Shown piece by piece: positions 1 to 8,184 of a DNA stretch of 64,000 nt. This DNA is from Nocardioides donggukensis. Its GTDB lineage: Bacteria; Actinomycetota; Actinomycetes; Propionibacteriales; Nocardioidaceae. Under the pieces are notes generated by a model. It was not told the origin of the DNA and did not search any database. It was given only the letters and a program-made list of their open reading frames with translations. The stretch is taken from contig NZ_JACYXZ010000001.1 of NCBI RefSeq assembly GCF_014842875.1, forward strand, positions 1,240,001 through 1,304,000. The letters are read 5' to 3'. Position 1 is the first letter of the stretch; every line of letters begins with the position of its first letter. Made by a program: the position numbers and the translations under genes.

Positions 1-617
1 TTGCCGCAGCCGCCGACCGCCTGGAGCAGGCCGAAGTTGGCCATGTTGCGGGTGCCGATCTGCAGCATGTCGGCGTGCTCGGCGACCACGTCCACGTCGC
101 GGGCGTCCACGATCTCGGTCACGACCGGCATGCCGGTCGCCTCCCGGACCCCGGCCAGGATCTCCAGCCCGGCCACCCCGAGGCCCTGGAACGCGTACGG
201 CGAGGTGCGCGGCTTGAAGGCACCGCCACGCAGGATCGTGGCTCCTGCGGACTGCGCCATCCGCGCTGCCTCGAAGGTCTGGTCGGCGGTCTCCACCGCG
301 CACGGACCGGCGATGAAGGTGAAGGCGTCCGGGCCGACCGGCACCTGGCCGCCCGGGGGTCCGACCCACACGGTGGAGCGCTCGCTGTGGTGCTGGCGGC
401 TGACCAGCTTGTAGGGGTCGGAGATCCGGTGCACGTCGGCGACGCCGCGCAGCGTGCGCAGGTTCAGGTGGTGGAAGGACTCGATGTCACCGACCAGGCC
501 GATGATCGTGCGGACCACGCCCTTGGACACGAACGCCTCACCACCGACGCCCTCGACCCGCTCCACGACGTGGGCGACGTCCTCATCGGTGGCGTCGGGG
601 GACATCACGACGACCAT
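1..617 (-). CDS. aroG: 3-deoxy-7-phosphoheptulonate synthase (DAHP synthase), 3' end cut off by the window
   Basis: First step of the shikimate pathway: condenses phosphoenolpyruvate and erythrose 4-phosphate. The visible 205 residues begin with a ferredoxin-like regulatory domain (about 1-75, ending in the [11 protein letters not shown] stretch). The TIM barrel follows, with the family motifs [23 protein letters not shown] and [14 protein letters not shown]. An N-terminal small domain with this barrel is the Bacillus AroA / AroF arrangement rather than the mycobacterial plant-like type II enzyme. The ATG is preceded by a TAGCCT box seven bases upstream, so the message is probably leaderless. 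The remaining C-terminal part of the barrel lies outside the window. The symbol is by function; aroF would fit as well. Confidence 0.9.
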   Translation of the reverse strand, partial: MVVVMSPDATDEDVAHVVERVEGVGGEAFVSKGVVRTIIGLVGDIESFHHLNLRTLRGVADVHRISDPYKLVSRQHHSERSTVWVGPPGGQVPVGPDAFTFIAGPCAVETADQTFEAARMAQSAGATILRGGAFKPRTSPYAFQGLGVAGLEILAGVREATGMPVVTEIVDARDVDVVAEHADMLQIGTRNMANFGLLQAVGGCG

Positions 618-624
618 GCCGTCG

Positions 625-630
625 AGGCTA
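625..630 (-). promoter_or_regulatory. -10 element of a leaderless aroG promoter
   Basis: TAGCCT on the minus strand, with exactly 7 nt between it and the ATG at 617. This puts the expected transcription start on or next to the start codon. No clear -35 is visible. Confidence 0.55.
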
Positions 631-679
631 GTGCAGCGCGGCGGCCCGAGCCGGTGCGGACCAGGATGCGGTCGTGCGG

Positions 680-1576
680 TCAGACCGCGATGTGGGTGAC
701 CTCGGCCTCGATCCGGCGTCGGGGGAGGAGCTCCACGATGAGCATCGCCGCCAGCACCATCAGGCCGCCGGAGACCAGTCTCGTGGTCAGGTCCTCGCCG
801 CCGGCGAGCACCGCGAAGAACGCGGCGAACACCGGCTCCATGCTCATGATGATCGCGGTCCGCGTGGGTGGGAGGTGGGCCTGGGCCCAGGTCTGACCGG
901 CCATCGCGAGGGCGGCGGCGAAGACCGCCATGTAGAGGATGCTGGCCCAGTCCCGCCCGTTGTCGGGCAGCTCGATCCCGTTCGGCACCGCGCCCACGAA
1001 GCACACGACCGAGATCACCCCCAGCTGCACGATCGACATGCCCATGGCCTCACCGGGTGTGGACCAGGCGCCGAGGCCCACGATGTGCAGCGCGTAGACC
1101 AGGGCGGCCACGAGCGTGAGCGACTCGCCGTACCCGAACACCACCCCGGCCGGCTGGAGGGTGAGCACGCCGATCCCGGCCAGGGCCAGCGCCACGGCCA
1201 GCCAGGTCAGGCCGCCGATCCGGGTCCGCAGCAGCACCGCCGCCAGGATCGGCGTCAGCACGACGTACAGCCCGGTGATGAAGCCCGACACCGAGGCGGC
1301 GGTGTGGGCCAGACCGATCGTCTGCAGCACCTGGGCGCCGGCGTAGAGGCAGCCGAGCACGGTCGCCTGCCGCCACGACTCGGGCGAGAGCCGGCCGACC
1401 GCGCGGGGGAACATCAGGAACAGCGCGACGGTGGCGATCGGGAACCGGACCGCGAGGAAGTCCAGGGCGCTGATCCGGTCGGTGAGGTCCTTGATCAGGA
1501 AGAACGTGCTGCCCCAGGTGGCGGTCATCGCCAGCAGTGCCAGCGTGGCCAGCAGGGTGAGGTGCCGCTCCCTCAC
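680..1576 (-). CDS. EamA/DMT-family transporter
   Basis: A 298-residue polytopic membrane protein with about ten hydrophobic segments arranged as two EamA repeats. The first begins at [19 protein letters not shown], which carries the typical WGS...F motif of drug/metabolite exporters; the second contains [17 protein letters not shown], the usual end of an EamA unit. The C-terminus is a short basic tail. The GTG start at 1576 overlaps the stop codon of the upstream endonuclease IV gene (GTGA), which suggests translational coupling. The substrate cannot be told from sequence; relatives export amino acids or metabolites. Confidence 0.85.
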   Translation of the reverse strand: MRERHLTLLATLALLAMTATWGSTFFLIKDLTDRISALDFLAVRFPIATVALFLMFPRAVGRLSPESWRQATVLGCLYAGAQVLQTIGLAHTAASVSGFITGLYVVLTPILAAVLLRTRIGGLTWLAVALALAGIGVLTLQPAGVVFGYGESLTLVAALVYALHIVGLGAWSTPGEAMGMSIVQLGVISVVCFVGAVPNGIELPDNGRDWASILYMAVFAAALAMAGQTWAQAHLPPTRTAIIMSMEPVFAAFFAVLAGGEDLTTRLVSGGLMVLAAMLIVELLPRRRIEAEVTHIAV

Positions 1577-2499
1577 GAGCCGGCCGCCCGCAACCTGCGC
1601 AGCAGCTCCAGGTCGGCGTTCCCCGGCTCCCGGGACCCCGGCGTCTCGAGGACGAAGGGGACCCCGGCGGTGGCCGGGTGTGCCAGCAGCTCGGTGAAGG
1701 CGGCGGTGCCGATGTGGCCGGCGCCGAGGTTCTGGTGCCGGTCCTTGAACGCCCCGCGCACGTCCATCGAGTCGTTGGCGTGGACCAGCCGCAGCCGGTC
1801 GGCGCCGCCCACCTCGACCACCCGGTCGACGGTCGCGGTGGTGCCGCCCGGCTCGTCCAGTGGCGCCCCGGCCGCGAAGACGTGGCAGGTGTCGAGGCAG
1901 ATCCCGGCCCGGGGGTGGAAGTCGAGCGCCGCGAGGTACGGCGCGAGGTCGTCGACGCCGGCGCACAGCGAGCGGCCCTGTCCTGCGGTGGGCTCCAGCA
2001 GGAGCCAGGGCGCGTCCTCGCCCTCACCTCGGCTCGCGCCCTCGAGCGTCTCGAGCAGGGGGAGCAGGCCGTCGCGGACCTGACGCATCGCCGCGGCGTA
2101 CCGCTCCTCGCACTCCCGGGCGTCTGAGGCGGTGTCCACGAACGAGCCCGTGTGCACGACCAGCCCCTCGGCGCCGATCTCCGCGGCCCGCCTGAGGTTG
2201 TGGGCGACGGTGGCCACGGACCGCTCGTACGTCGCCGGCGTGGGGCTGCCGAGGTTGACCAGGTACGGCGCGTGCACGAAGACCCGGAACCCCGCGGACT
2301 CCGCCCGGAACCGCTCGTCCTGGCGCGGGTCGCCGGCCGAGAGGGCCCATCCACGCGGGTTGCCGACGAAGACCTGGAACGTCTCGCAGCCCAGCTCGCG
2401 CGCCGAGGCGAGCGCACCCGTGACCAGGCCCTTGCCCACCGTCACGTGGGTGCCGAGCGGGTTGCGCAGGGCAGGGTCGGACCAGGCAGGAGCGGGCAT
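1573..2499 (-). CDS. nfo: Deoxyribonuclease IV (AP endonuclease)
   Basis: Base-excision repair enzyme that cleaves DNA 5' of abasic sites using a trinuclear zinc centre in a TIM barrel. Family motifs are visible: FVHAPYLVNL near residue 78, LLLEPTAGQG (Glu zinc ligand), GICLDTCHVFAAG (Asp and His ligands), LRLVHANDS and the FKDRHQNLGAGHIG block near the C-terminus. About 308 residues, normal for Nfo. The ATG at 2499 was chosen over a GTG nine bases upstream because TAGCGT lies exactly 7 nt before the ATG, the leaderless pattern seen for neighbouring genes. It overlaps the following transporter gene by 4 nt. Confidence 0.93.
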   Translation of the reverse strand: MPAPAWSDPALRNPLGTHVTVGKGLVTGALASARELGCETFQVFVGNPRGWALSAGDPRQDERFRAESAGFRVFVHAPYLVNLGSPTPATYERSVATVAHNLRRAAEIGAEGLVVHTGSFVDTASDARECEERYAAAMRQVRDGLLPLLETLEGASRGEGEDAPWLLLEPTAGQGRSLCAGVDDLAPYLAALDFHPRAGICLDTCHVFAAGAPLDEPGGTTATVDRVVEVGGADRLRLVHANDSMDVRGAFKDRHQNLGAGHIGTAAFTELLAHPATAGVPFVLETPGSREPGNADLELLRRLRAAGS

Positions 2500-2506
2500 G
2501 CCGCGC

Positions 2507-2512
2507 ACGCTA
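2507..2512 (-). promoter_or_regulatory. -10 element of a leaderless nfo promoter
   Basis: TAGCGT (minus strand) with 7 nt before the ATG at 2499. It supports the shorter start and places a promoter just after the kinase gene's stop codon. Confidence 0.5.
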
Positions 2513-2517
2513 TCGAA

Positions 2518-4554
2518 TCAGATGACGGTCAGCGTGACCGTGCTCCCCTTCGGCACCTCGCTGCCCTGGCCGGGCGAGACCCGGACCACCCAGCCGAGCC
2601 CGATGTAGTCCGGGTGCTTCTCCACCTGCGGGACCAGACCGGCGCCACGGATCTCACGCTCGGCGGACTCGGTGCCGCTGCCGACCACCCGCGGCACCTC
2701 CACCAGCTGGGGGCCGAGCGAGACCACCAGGCTGACCGTCCGGCCCTTGAAGAGCTGGCCCGAGGAGGGGGTCTGCGAGACCACGCGACCGGCCGGGACG
2801 TCGTCGTCGTAGGCCTCGCTCGTGTCCACCCGCAGACCCTTGCCGCTGAGGGACTCCTCGGCGCGGTCGGCGTCCTTGCCGGTCCAGTCGACGACCTTGA
2901 TCGGCGGAGGGCCCTTGCTCAGGATCACGTTGACGGTGCCGCCCCGCTTGAGCGCCTTCCCGGCCTTGGGGTCGCTCTTGATCGCGCGCCCCTCCGGGAT
3001 CGTCGGGTGGAAGCGGCCGATCGAGCGTCCGAAGTCGAGGTTGGCGTCCTGGATGGCGGCCTGGGCGGCGTCCTCGTCGAGGCTGCGCACGCGAGGCACG
3101 TCGTAGCGCTCCAGCCCCAGCGACAGCGTCGCGGTGACCGTGCCGCCGTCGAGCACCCGGTCGCCGGCGTCGGGGTCGGTGCTGATCACCGACCCCGCCG
3201 GCACGCTCTCGGAGTACACCTCGTCGCCGACCGCGAACTCCAGCCCCGCGCTCTCGACCTTCGCCTGCGCCTGGGCCGAGGTGAGCTCGATGACGCCGGG
3301 CGCGGTGGTGTAGCGGGCGACGCCGAACCACCAGGCCCCGCCTCCGGTGAGGGCGGCGACGAGCAGGGCGACGAGCAGGAGCACCGGTCCCCGGCGACGG
3401 CGCGGCCGGTACGCCGCGGCGGCGGGCTCGCCGACCGGCGGGGGAGGGACCCGCCAGCCCGGGGGGTCCCCGGCGGCGTCGAAGGGGTGGATCGCGCTGG
3501 TGTCCTCGGGCTCGACCAGCGGGTCCGAGGCGGTGTCCTCGGGAGGTCCGGCCGGCCCCCGTCCGGGGTCGAGGCTCGGGCTGAGACTGAGTCCGAGATC
3601 GGGGCCGGTGCCCGCCGGGGGGAGCGCCGCGGCCAGCGACACCGGAGGCGCCAGGTCCGCGACCAGCTCGGCGTCCTCGCGCACCCCCTCGGCCAGCGCG
3701 TGCCGGACCCGGTGCACCTGGTGCAGCAGCACCGCGGCGTCGGCGGGGCGGTGGCCGCGGTCGCGGGCGGTGGCGCGGGCGACCAGCGCGTCGACGTACC
3801 CCGGGACGTCCGGGACCAGCGAGGAGGGGGCCGGGGTGTCTTCGTGCACGTGCTTGTAGGCGACCTGGATCGGCGACTCGCCCTCGTGCGGCTTGCGGCC
3901 GGTCAGGAGCTCGAAGAGCACCACGCCCGCGGCGTACACGTCGGCCCGGGCGTCGGCGCGCCCGTCCACGACCAGCTCGGGGGCCAGGTAGGAGACGGTG
4001 CCGATCAGCACCCCTCCGGTGGCGGTGTGCTGGGTGTCGGCGCTGACCGCCTTGGCCAGCCCGAAGTCGGCGACCTTGACCCGACCGTCGTCGGCGATGA
4101 GCACGTTCTCGGGCTTGATGTCGCGGTGGATCAGTCCCGAGCCGTGCGCGGCACGCAGGGCCGAGAGCACCGGCTCGATCAGCGCCAGCGCCTTCGCCGG
4201 CGGCATCGGGGCCTCGTGGCGGATGACGTCGCGCAGGGTGTGGCCGGGCACGTACTCCATCGCGAGGTAGACGACGCCGTCCTCCTCGCCCTGGTCGTAG
4301 ACCCCCACCACGTGCGGGTGCGAGAGCCGGGCGGCGTGCCGCGCCTCGCGGACGAACCGGGCCGCGAAGTCGCCGTCGTCCCCCATGCCGGGGTGCATCA
4401 CCTTGACCGCGACCGGTCGGTCGAGCCTGGTGTCGGTGGCCTCGTAGACACTGGCCATGCCGCCGCGTGCGATGCGGGGGCCGATCCGGTAGCGGCGGTC
4501 CAGCAGACGCCCGATCAACGGGTCATGGGTGTCCCGTACGGTCGTCTGTTCCAC
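2518..4554 (-). CDS. pknL: PASTA-domain serine/threonine protein kinase, PknL-like
   Basis: Membrane-anchored eukaryotic-type kinase of 678 residues. The kinase domain spans about 16-275: glycine loop IARGGMASVYE, ATP-binding Lys51 (AVKVM), catalytic HRDIKPEN (143-150), DFG (163-165), a Thr-rich activation loop and APE (191-193). A Pro/Asp-rich juxtamembrane linker and one transmembrane helix (near 393-415) follow. The extracellular part holds four PASTA repeats, each ending in the typical 'G..V.L.VS.G' strand, and ends in VPKGSTVTLTVI. The family is known to bind wall muropeptides with PASTA domains and to phosphorylate division and wall proteins. GTG start with GGAGG 7 nt upstream. Neighbours aroG, an Rv2175c-like gene and idsA match the pknL region of Mycobacterium, which is the basis of the symbol. 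Confidence 0.9.
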   Translation of the reverse strand: MEQTTVRDTHDPLIGRLLDRRYRIGPRIARGGMASVYEATDTRLDRPVAVKVMHPGMGDDGDFAARFVREARHAARLSHPHVVGVYDQGEEDGVVYLAMEYVPGHTLRDVIRHEAPMPPAKALALIEPVLSALRAAHGSGLIHRDIKPENVLIADDGRVKVADFGLAKAVSADTQHTATGGVLIGTVSYLAPELVVDGRADARADVYAAGVVLFELLTGRKPHEGESPIQVAYKHVHEDTPAPSSLVPDVPGYVDALVARATARDRGHRPADAAVLLHQVHRVRHALAEGVREDAELVADLAPPVSLAAALPPAGTGPDLGLSLSPSLDPGRGPAGPPEDTASDPLVEPEDTSAIHPFDAAGDPPGWRVPPPPVGEPAAAAYRPRRRRGPVLLLVALLVAALTGGGAWWFGVARYTTAPGVIELTSAQAQAKVESAGLEFAVGDEVYSESVPAGSVISTDPDAGDRVLDGGTVTATLSLGLERYDVPRVRSLDEDAAQAAIQDANLDFGRSIGRFHPTIPEGRAIKSDPKAGKALKRGGTVNVILSKGPPPIKVVDWTGKDADRAEESLSGKGLRVDTSEAYDDDVPAGRVVSQTPSSGQLFKGRTVSLVVSLGPQLVEVPRVVGSGTESAEREIRGAGLVPQVEKHPDYIGLGWVVRVSPGQGSEVPKGSTVTLTVI

Positions 4555-4602
4555 TGGTCGGCCTCCGTGCGCGGCGGGCTGGGGAAGGTCTCCGCCCCCG
4601 CC

Positions 4603-4608
4603 ATCGTA
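4603..4608 (-). promoter_or_regulatory. Possible -10 of the PknL-like kinase promoter
   Basis: TACGAT on the minus strand about 50 bases before the GTG start at 4554, fitting a TANNNT -10 for a transcript with a short leader. No convincing -35 box was found. Confidence 0.3.
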
Positions 4609-4724
4609 CGGAACCTCGCTCCCGGGGCGGTCCCGACGCCCCGCCCGGCGTGGCGGCGGTGTCCTCCCCGGGCCGGTGGGGCGCCTGGGACGGGCGGCTC
4701 GGGCTGGCGGCTCGGGCGGCCGGC

Positions 4725-5528
4725 TCAGGCGGGCGGGCGGCCCTGCACCAGGCGGCCCTTGATGGCCAGCACGTTGTCGACGTAGGCCCGGGTCTCGGCG
4801 TAGAGCCCGTGCTCACGCACCGCGCCCAGCCCCTGGTAGTAGGCGCCGATCTTGTTCCGCGGGCCGCTGGTCGAGTCGCGCAGCACCCGGATCAGGAGGA
4901 TGCCGGCCAGGACGTTGTCCCGGGTCGTGCGCAGGTCCAGAGGGCGGCCGGCGTAGAGCGACATCCAGGTCCCGGTGGTGGGCAGCACCTGCATCGCGCC
5001 GATCGCGTTGGCGCTCGAGACGTGGTGCATCTGCCAGCCCGACTCCTGCCAGGAGACCGCCAGCGCCAGCTGCGGGTCGATGCCGTGGCTGCGGGCGGTG
5101 CGGACGACGACCCGGCGCACGTGCGCGCGGGTGGGGTGACCGGAGGCGGTACGCCGCGGGGGCCGGGCCTGCTTGCGGGCCTGCTTCGGTGCCGTCCTCT
5201 GGGCGCGCACCTGGGGAGCGGCCCGGTCCCGGCGGGCCGCGGCGCGGACCACCGGGATCTCGATCCGGTCGCCGACCCGGAGCAGCGCCGCGCTGCCGAG
5301 GTGGTTGTGGGAGACCAGCTCGGCGGTCCAGGCGTGGAAGCGCACCGCCAGCCCGGTGGCGGTGTCGCCGGGCTGCACCGTGTGCTGGACGATCTTGCGT
5401 CCCGGCGGCAGCGAGCCGTGGTCGGCCGCGGCCGGGCCGGTGCCGGCGGTGGTCGCGAGGACGGCGCCGGCCACACCGGCGACGGCGAGTCTCAGGAGGC
5501 GGCGGGGGCGGGGAGGTGTGGGGCTCAT
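4725..5528 (-). CDS. Secreted LysM / lytic transglycosylase (SLT-type) protein
   Basis: Cell-wall protein of 267 residues. A basic N-terminus and hydrophobic stretch (LRLAVAGVAGAVLATTAG) ending in AAADHG form a signal peptide. A LysM domain follows (about 45-95, QHTVQPGDTATGLAVRF ... LRVGDRIEIPV), then a basic Pro/Lys/Arg linker. The C-terminal lysozyme-like domain has the catalytic Glu in SWQESGWQ and the SLT motif NAIGAMQVLPTTG. It probably binds peptidoglycan by LysM and cleaves glycan strands. The start at 5528 was chosen because it yields the signal peptide; longer readings run through the divergent gene region. It lies between the PASTA kinase and the Rv2175c-like gene, both tied to the wall. 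Confidence 0.85.
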   Translation of the reverse strand: MSPTPPRPRRLLRLAVAGVAGAVLATTAGTGPAAADHGSLPPGRKIVQHTVQPGDTATGLAVRFHAWTAELVSHNHLGSAALLRVGDRIEIPVVRAAARRDRAAPQVRAQRTAPKQARKQARPPRRTASGHPTRAHVRRVVVRTARSHGIDPQLALAVSWQESGWQMHHVSSANAIGAMQVLPTTGTWMSLYAGRPLDLRTTRDNVLAGILLIRVLRDSTSGPRNKIGAYYQGLGAVREHGLYAETRAYVDNVLAIKGRLVQGRPPA

Positions 5529-5702
5529 GACGAGGTCGTCCCTTCGTCGGCCGCACCGCGCCCGGGTCCCGAGCGGGCCCTGGAGGTGGCACGAGGCGGC
5601 GCTCGACGGTAACCCCTGTTGCGTGTGTGACTCAAGGGGCTGACGAGCATTCTGGGGTTGGTGTGGTTTCGCTCCGGGCCGGTCCGGTGCGAGAGTGGGA
5701 CC

Positions 5703-6104
5703 ATGAACGACGCCTCCGCCTCCACCGATCAGATGGGCCGGGCCGAGTCCCCGGGCCCCGACCTCGGCGCCCTCATCGCCGACTGGCTGGACTGGTCCGA
5801 GACGGCGACCGCGCTCGGCGTCAGTGTGAACAAGGTGCGCACGATGATCCGCGACCACCAGCTCGCGGCCGCCGTGCCGAGCCCGGGCGCCGGCCAGCGG
5901 GTGCCGGCCGACCTGGTCCAGGACGGCGAGGTCGTCAAGGGCCTGCCCGGGCTCCTGACCGTGCTCCACGACGGCGGCTGGGACGACCGGGAGTGCCTGG
6001 AGTGGATCTTCACCGACCTGGACCTGCCCGGCCGGCCGATCGACGCGCTGCGCGAGAACCGCGGCTCCGAGGTCAAGCGGCGCGCCCAGGCGCTGTCGCT
6101 CTGA
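5703..6104 (+). CDS. Rv2175c-like DNA-binding regulator, likely PknL substrate
   Basis: A 133-residue protein. The N-terminal 20 residues are polar and unstructured and contain Thr8. A helix-turn-helix follows (WSETATALGVSVNKVRTMIRDHQL), then a C-terminal helical part typical of the Rv2175c family (GLPGLLTVLHDGGWDDRECLEWIF). In Mycobacterium tuberculosis Rv2175c is a DNA-binding protein phosphorylated by PknL near its N-terminus, and its gene sits next to pknL, as here. The ATG at 5703 was chosen because it gives the family's short N-terminus. Target genes are unknown. The gene diverges from the transglycosylase gene across about 175 bp. Confidence 0.82.
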   Translation: MNDASASTDQMGRAESPGPDLGALIADWLDWSETATALGVSVNKVRTMIRDHQLAAAVPSPGAGQRVPADLVQDGEVVKGLPGLLTVLHDGGWDDRECLEWIFTDLDLPGRPIDALRENRGSEVKRRAQALSL

Positions 6105-6111
6105 GGGACGG

Positions 6112-6624
6112 GTGGGGGCCGTGCACCTGACCAGCACCCAGCGCCGGGTCCTCTCGGTCCTCACCGCACTGGTCGCGGTCGCCCTGTGGTGGTGGACCCA
6201 GCACGGCGCCGAGTCCGACCCCGCCGCCGACCGGCCCGCGTCGGCCCCCTCCTCGGCACCCGCCTCGACGCCCTCCTCCCCGACGCCGGCCCCGGAGACC
6301 ACGCCCCCGTTCCCGCTGGCACCGCCCGACACCGACCCGGTCAGCGGGCTGCCGCTGGTGTCGGTCACCGCCCTGCCGGCGGAGGCGTCGCGGACGCTCT
6401 CGCTCATCGACGCCGGCGGGCCGTTCCCCTACGACCGGGACGGCCTGGTGTTCTTCAACCGCGAGGGGATCCTGCCGCCGCGCGACTCGGGGTACTACCG
6501 CGAGTACACCGTCCCCACGCCCGGGGCGAGCGACCGTGGTGCGCGCCGGATCGTGGCCGGACGGTCCACGGAGTTCTACTGGACGGCCGACCACTACGCC
6601 TCGTTCGTGCGGATCGCCCGATGA
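6112..6624 (+). CDS. Secreted guanyl-specific ribonuclease (N1/T1/Sa, barnase superfamily)
   Basis: A 170-residue protein. An N-terminal hydrophobic segment (about 13-28) acts as signal or anchor, followed by a Ser/Pro/Thr-rich low-complexity linker (about 38-75) and a C-terminal RNase domain (about 78-170). The domain shows the microbial RNase catalytic set by pattern: Glu131 in YYREYTV, Arg145 or Arg146 in ARRIVAG and His161 in TADHYASFVRI, as in RNase Sa and barnase. The product is expected to cleave RNA after guanosine outside the cell or at the membrane. Its stop codon overlaps the ATG of a barstar gene (ATGA), so toxin and inhibitor are co-translated. The start could instead be GTG 6121. 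Confidence 0.87.
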   Translation: MGAVHLTSTQRRVLSVLTALVAVALWWWTQHGAESDPAADRPASAPSSAPASTPSSPTPAPETTPPFPLAPPDTDPVSGLPLVSVTALPAEASRTLSLIDAGGPFPYDRDGLVFFNREGILPPRDSGYYREYTVPTPGASDRGARRIVAGRSTEFYWTADHYASFVRIAR

Positions 6625-7040
6625 GCGGCCTGGCCTCCGTCCTCGCCGGGCGGCACGCTCCGGGTGTCTACCGCTGGCACGGCAACTTCGACGCGGCCGA
6701 CGTCCGGCACGCCGTCGAGCACGCCGGCTGGGCCTACGGCCACCTCGACGGCTGGGAGATCGAGCACAAGGCCGAGTTCCTCGCCGCCGTCGGTGAGGCG
6801 CTGTCCTTCCCCGACTACTACGGACAGAACCTCGACGCGCTCGCCGACTGCCTCGCCGACCTGCCCGCGACCGTGCTCCTGTGGGACGGCTGGTCGGCGT
6901 TCGCCCGCGCCGAGCCGGTGACCTTCCACGCCGGCCTCGACGTGCTGGCCCAGCGCGCCCGCGATGAGCCGAGCACGCCCTTCGTCGTGCTCCTGCGCGG
7001 CGAGGGCCCGGACCTGCCGGCCGTGCCGCTGCTGGAGTAG
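6621..7040 (+). CDS. Barstar-family ribonuclease inhibitor
   Basis: A 139-residue cytoplasmic protein carrying the barstar fold: LDGWEIEHKAEFLAAVGEALSFP, then DYYGQNLDALADCL, the most recognisable barstar motif, and an acidic core (TVLLWDGWSAF). Barstars plug the active site of barnase-type RNases. Overlap with the upstream RNase gene by ATGA strongly suggests it protects the cell against that enzyme before export. It has about 45 more N-terminal residues than Bacillus barstar, starting MSGLASVLAGRHAPGVYRW. Three bases separate its stop from that of the convergent polyprenyl synthase gene. Confidence 0.9.
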   Translation: MSGLASVLAGRHAPGVYRWHGNFDAADVRHAVEHAGWAYGHLDGWEIEHKAEFLAAVGEALSFPDYYGQNLDALADCLADLPATVLLWDGWSAFARAEPVTFHAGLDVLAQRARDEPSTPFVVLLRGEGPDLPAVPLLE

Positions 7041-7043
7041 CGC

Positions 7044-8114
7044 CTACACCGTGCGCTGGGTGGCGGCGCCGGCGAGCTCGCGCAGGGCCTCCCGGGCGTC
7101 GTCGGTGATGCGGGCCGCGTCGAGCGCGTCCAGGGCCAGCCGGGACAGCTCGTCGATGACCGCCTCGACCTGGTCCCGCGCGCCGGAGTCGACGATCACC
7201 CCGCGCAGCGCCTCGACCTGCTCCGAGGTGAGTGGCCGACCCAGCGAGGAGTCGAGCAGTCGGGCCGGCGCCGCCTCGGCGCCGTCGAGGGCGAGGGCGA
7301 CCAGGACCGTCCGCTTGCCCTCGACCAGGTCGTCGCCGGCCGGCTTCCCGGTGACCTCGGGGTCGCCGAAGACGCCGAGCTGGTCGTCGCGGAGCTGGAA
7401 GGCCTCGCCGAGCGGGAGACCCACGGCGGACAGGGCGGCGAGCTGGTCGGCCCCGGCGCCGGCCAGCGCAGCCCCCACGTGGAGCGGGCGCTCGACCGAG
7501 TACTTCGCCGACTTGTAGCGCAGCACCGTCATCGCGTCCTCGACGTCGGCCCGCCCGCGCGCCTGCACGGACACGTCGAGGAACTGACCGGTCACCACCT
7601 CGGAGCGGCAGAGGTCGAAGACCTCCATCGCGGGACCGATCCGGTCCCAGCCGAACCCCGAGCGGCGCAGCAGCTCGTCGGCCCAGGTCAGCAGCAGGTC
7701 GCCGAGGAGGATCGCGGCCGCGGCGCCGTACTGCTCCGAATCGCCCTGCCAGCCGGCCTCGCGGTGCGCGGCCTCGAACGCGCGGTGCGTGGCCGGGCGC
7801 CCGCGGCGGGTGTCGGAGGCGTCCATGAAGTCGTCGTGGACCAGTGCGCTGGCGTGCAGCAGCTCGAGGGCCGCGCAGGCGCGCAGCAGCGCCGGCTCCT
7901 CCTCCGGGCCGGGCTCGGCGACCGACCGGAAGCCCCAGTAGCAGAACGCCGCGCGGAACCTCTTGCCCCCGGACACCGAGCTCCGGGCCGCCTCGACGAG
8001 TCGCGCCGCGTCCGACCCGAGCGGGGCCAGCCGGGTGGACTGCTCGACCAGGAAGTCGTCGAGCGTGGCCTGGATGCCGTCCCGGAAGGCGGAGGCGTCG
8101 AAGGAGGTGGGCAC
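7044..8114 (-). CDS. idsA: Polyprenyl (geranylgeranyl-type) diphosphate synthase
   Basis: Trans-isoprenyl diphosphate synthase that joins IPP units to allylic diphosphates. Visible motifs: GGKRFRAAF near the N-terminus, the first aspartate-rich motif in LVHDDFMDASDTRRGRP, the second in FQLRDDQLGVFGDPEVTGKPAGDDL, and GKRTVLV after it. About 356 residues, as in actinobacterial IdsA-type enzymes. Chain length cannot be fixed from sequence. The GTG at 8114 is preferred over the GTG at 8132 because TAACCT lies exactly 7 nt before it. The next gene is metF on the opposite strand, as beside mycobacterial idsA2. Confidence 0.85.
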   Translation of the reverse strand: MPTSFDASAFRDGIQATLDDFLVEQSTRLAPLGSDAARLVEAARSSVSGGKRFRAAFCYWGFRSVAEPGPEEEPALLRACAALELLHASALVHDDFMDASDTRRGRPATHRAFEAAHREAGWQGDSEQYGAAAAILLGDLLLTWADELLRRSGFGWDRIGPAMEVFDLCRSEVVTGQFLDVSVQARGRADVEDAMTVLRYKSAKYSVERPLHVGAALAGAGADQLAALSAVGLPLGEAFQLRDDQLGVFGDPEVTGKPAGDDLVEGKRTVLVALALDGAEAAPARLLDSSLGRPLTSEQVEALRGVIVDSGARDQVEAVIDELSRLALDALDAARITDDAREALRELAGAATQRTV

Positions 8115-8121
8115 GGGCCCG

Positions 8122-8127
8122 AGGTTA
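8122..8127 (-). promoter_or_regulatory. -10 element of a leaderless idsA promoter
   Basis: TAACCT (minus strand), 7 nt before GTG 8114. The alternative GTG at 8132 would lie upstream of this box. Confidence 0.45.
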
Positions 8128-8172
8128 GTCACCGCTCCGTGGAACGCGGACGGCCGGGCACCACCGCGTCCC

Positions 8173-8178
8173 TAGACT
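8173..8178 (+). promoter_or_regulatory. -10 element of a leaderless metF promoter
   Basis: TAGACT, 6 nt before the ATG at 8185. It is divergent from the idsA promoter within a gap of about 70 bp. Confidence 0.5.
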
Positions 8179-8184
8179 CGCGGC

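Noticed and set aside
5529-5702. Riboswitch or small gene between the divergent transglycosylase and regulator genes
   Set aside because: Only a GTAACCCC/GTGTGACT-like pair near 5610-5632 was seen; no convincing fold, box or start codon with RBS.
6112-7040. Prophage or polymorphic toxin cassette around the RNase/barstar pair
   Set aside because: No integrase, att-like repeat, tRNA, long toxin carrier or change in base composition was seen; flanking genes are core genes.
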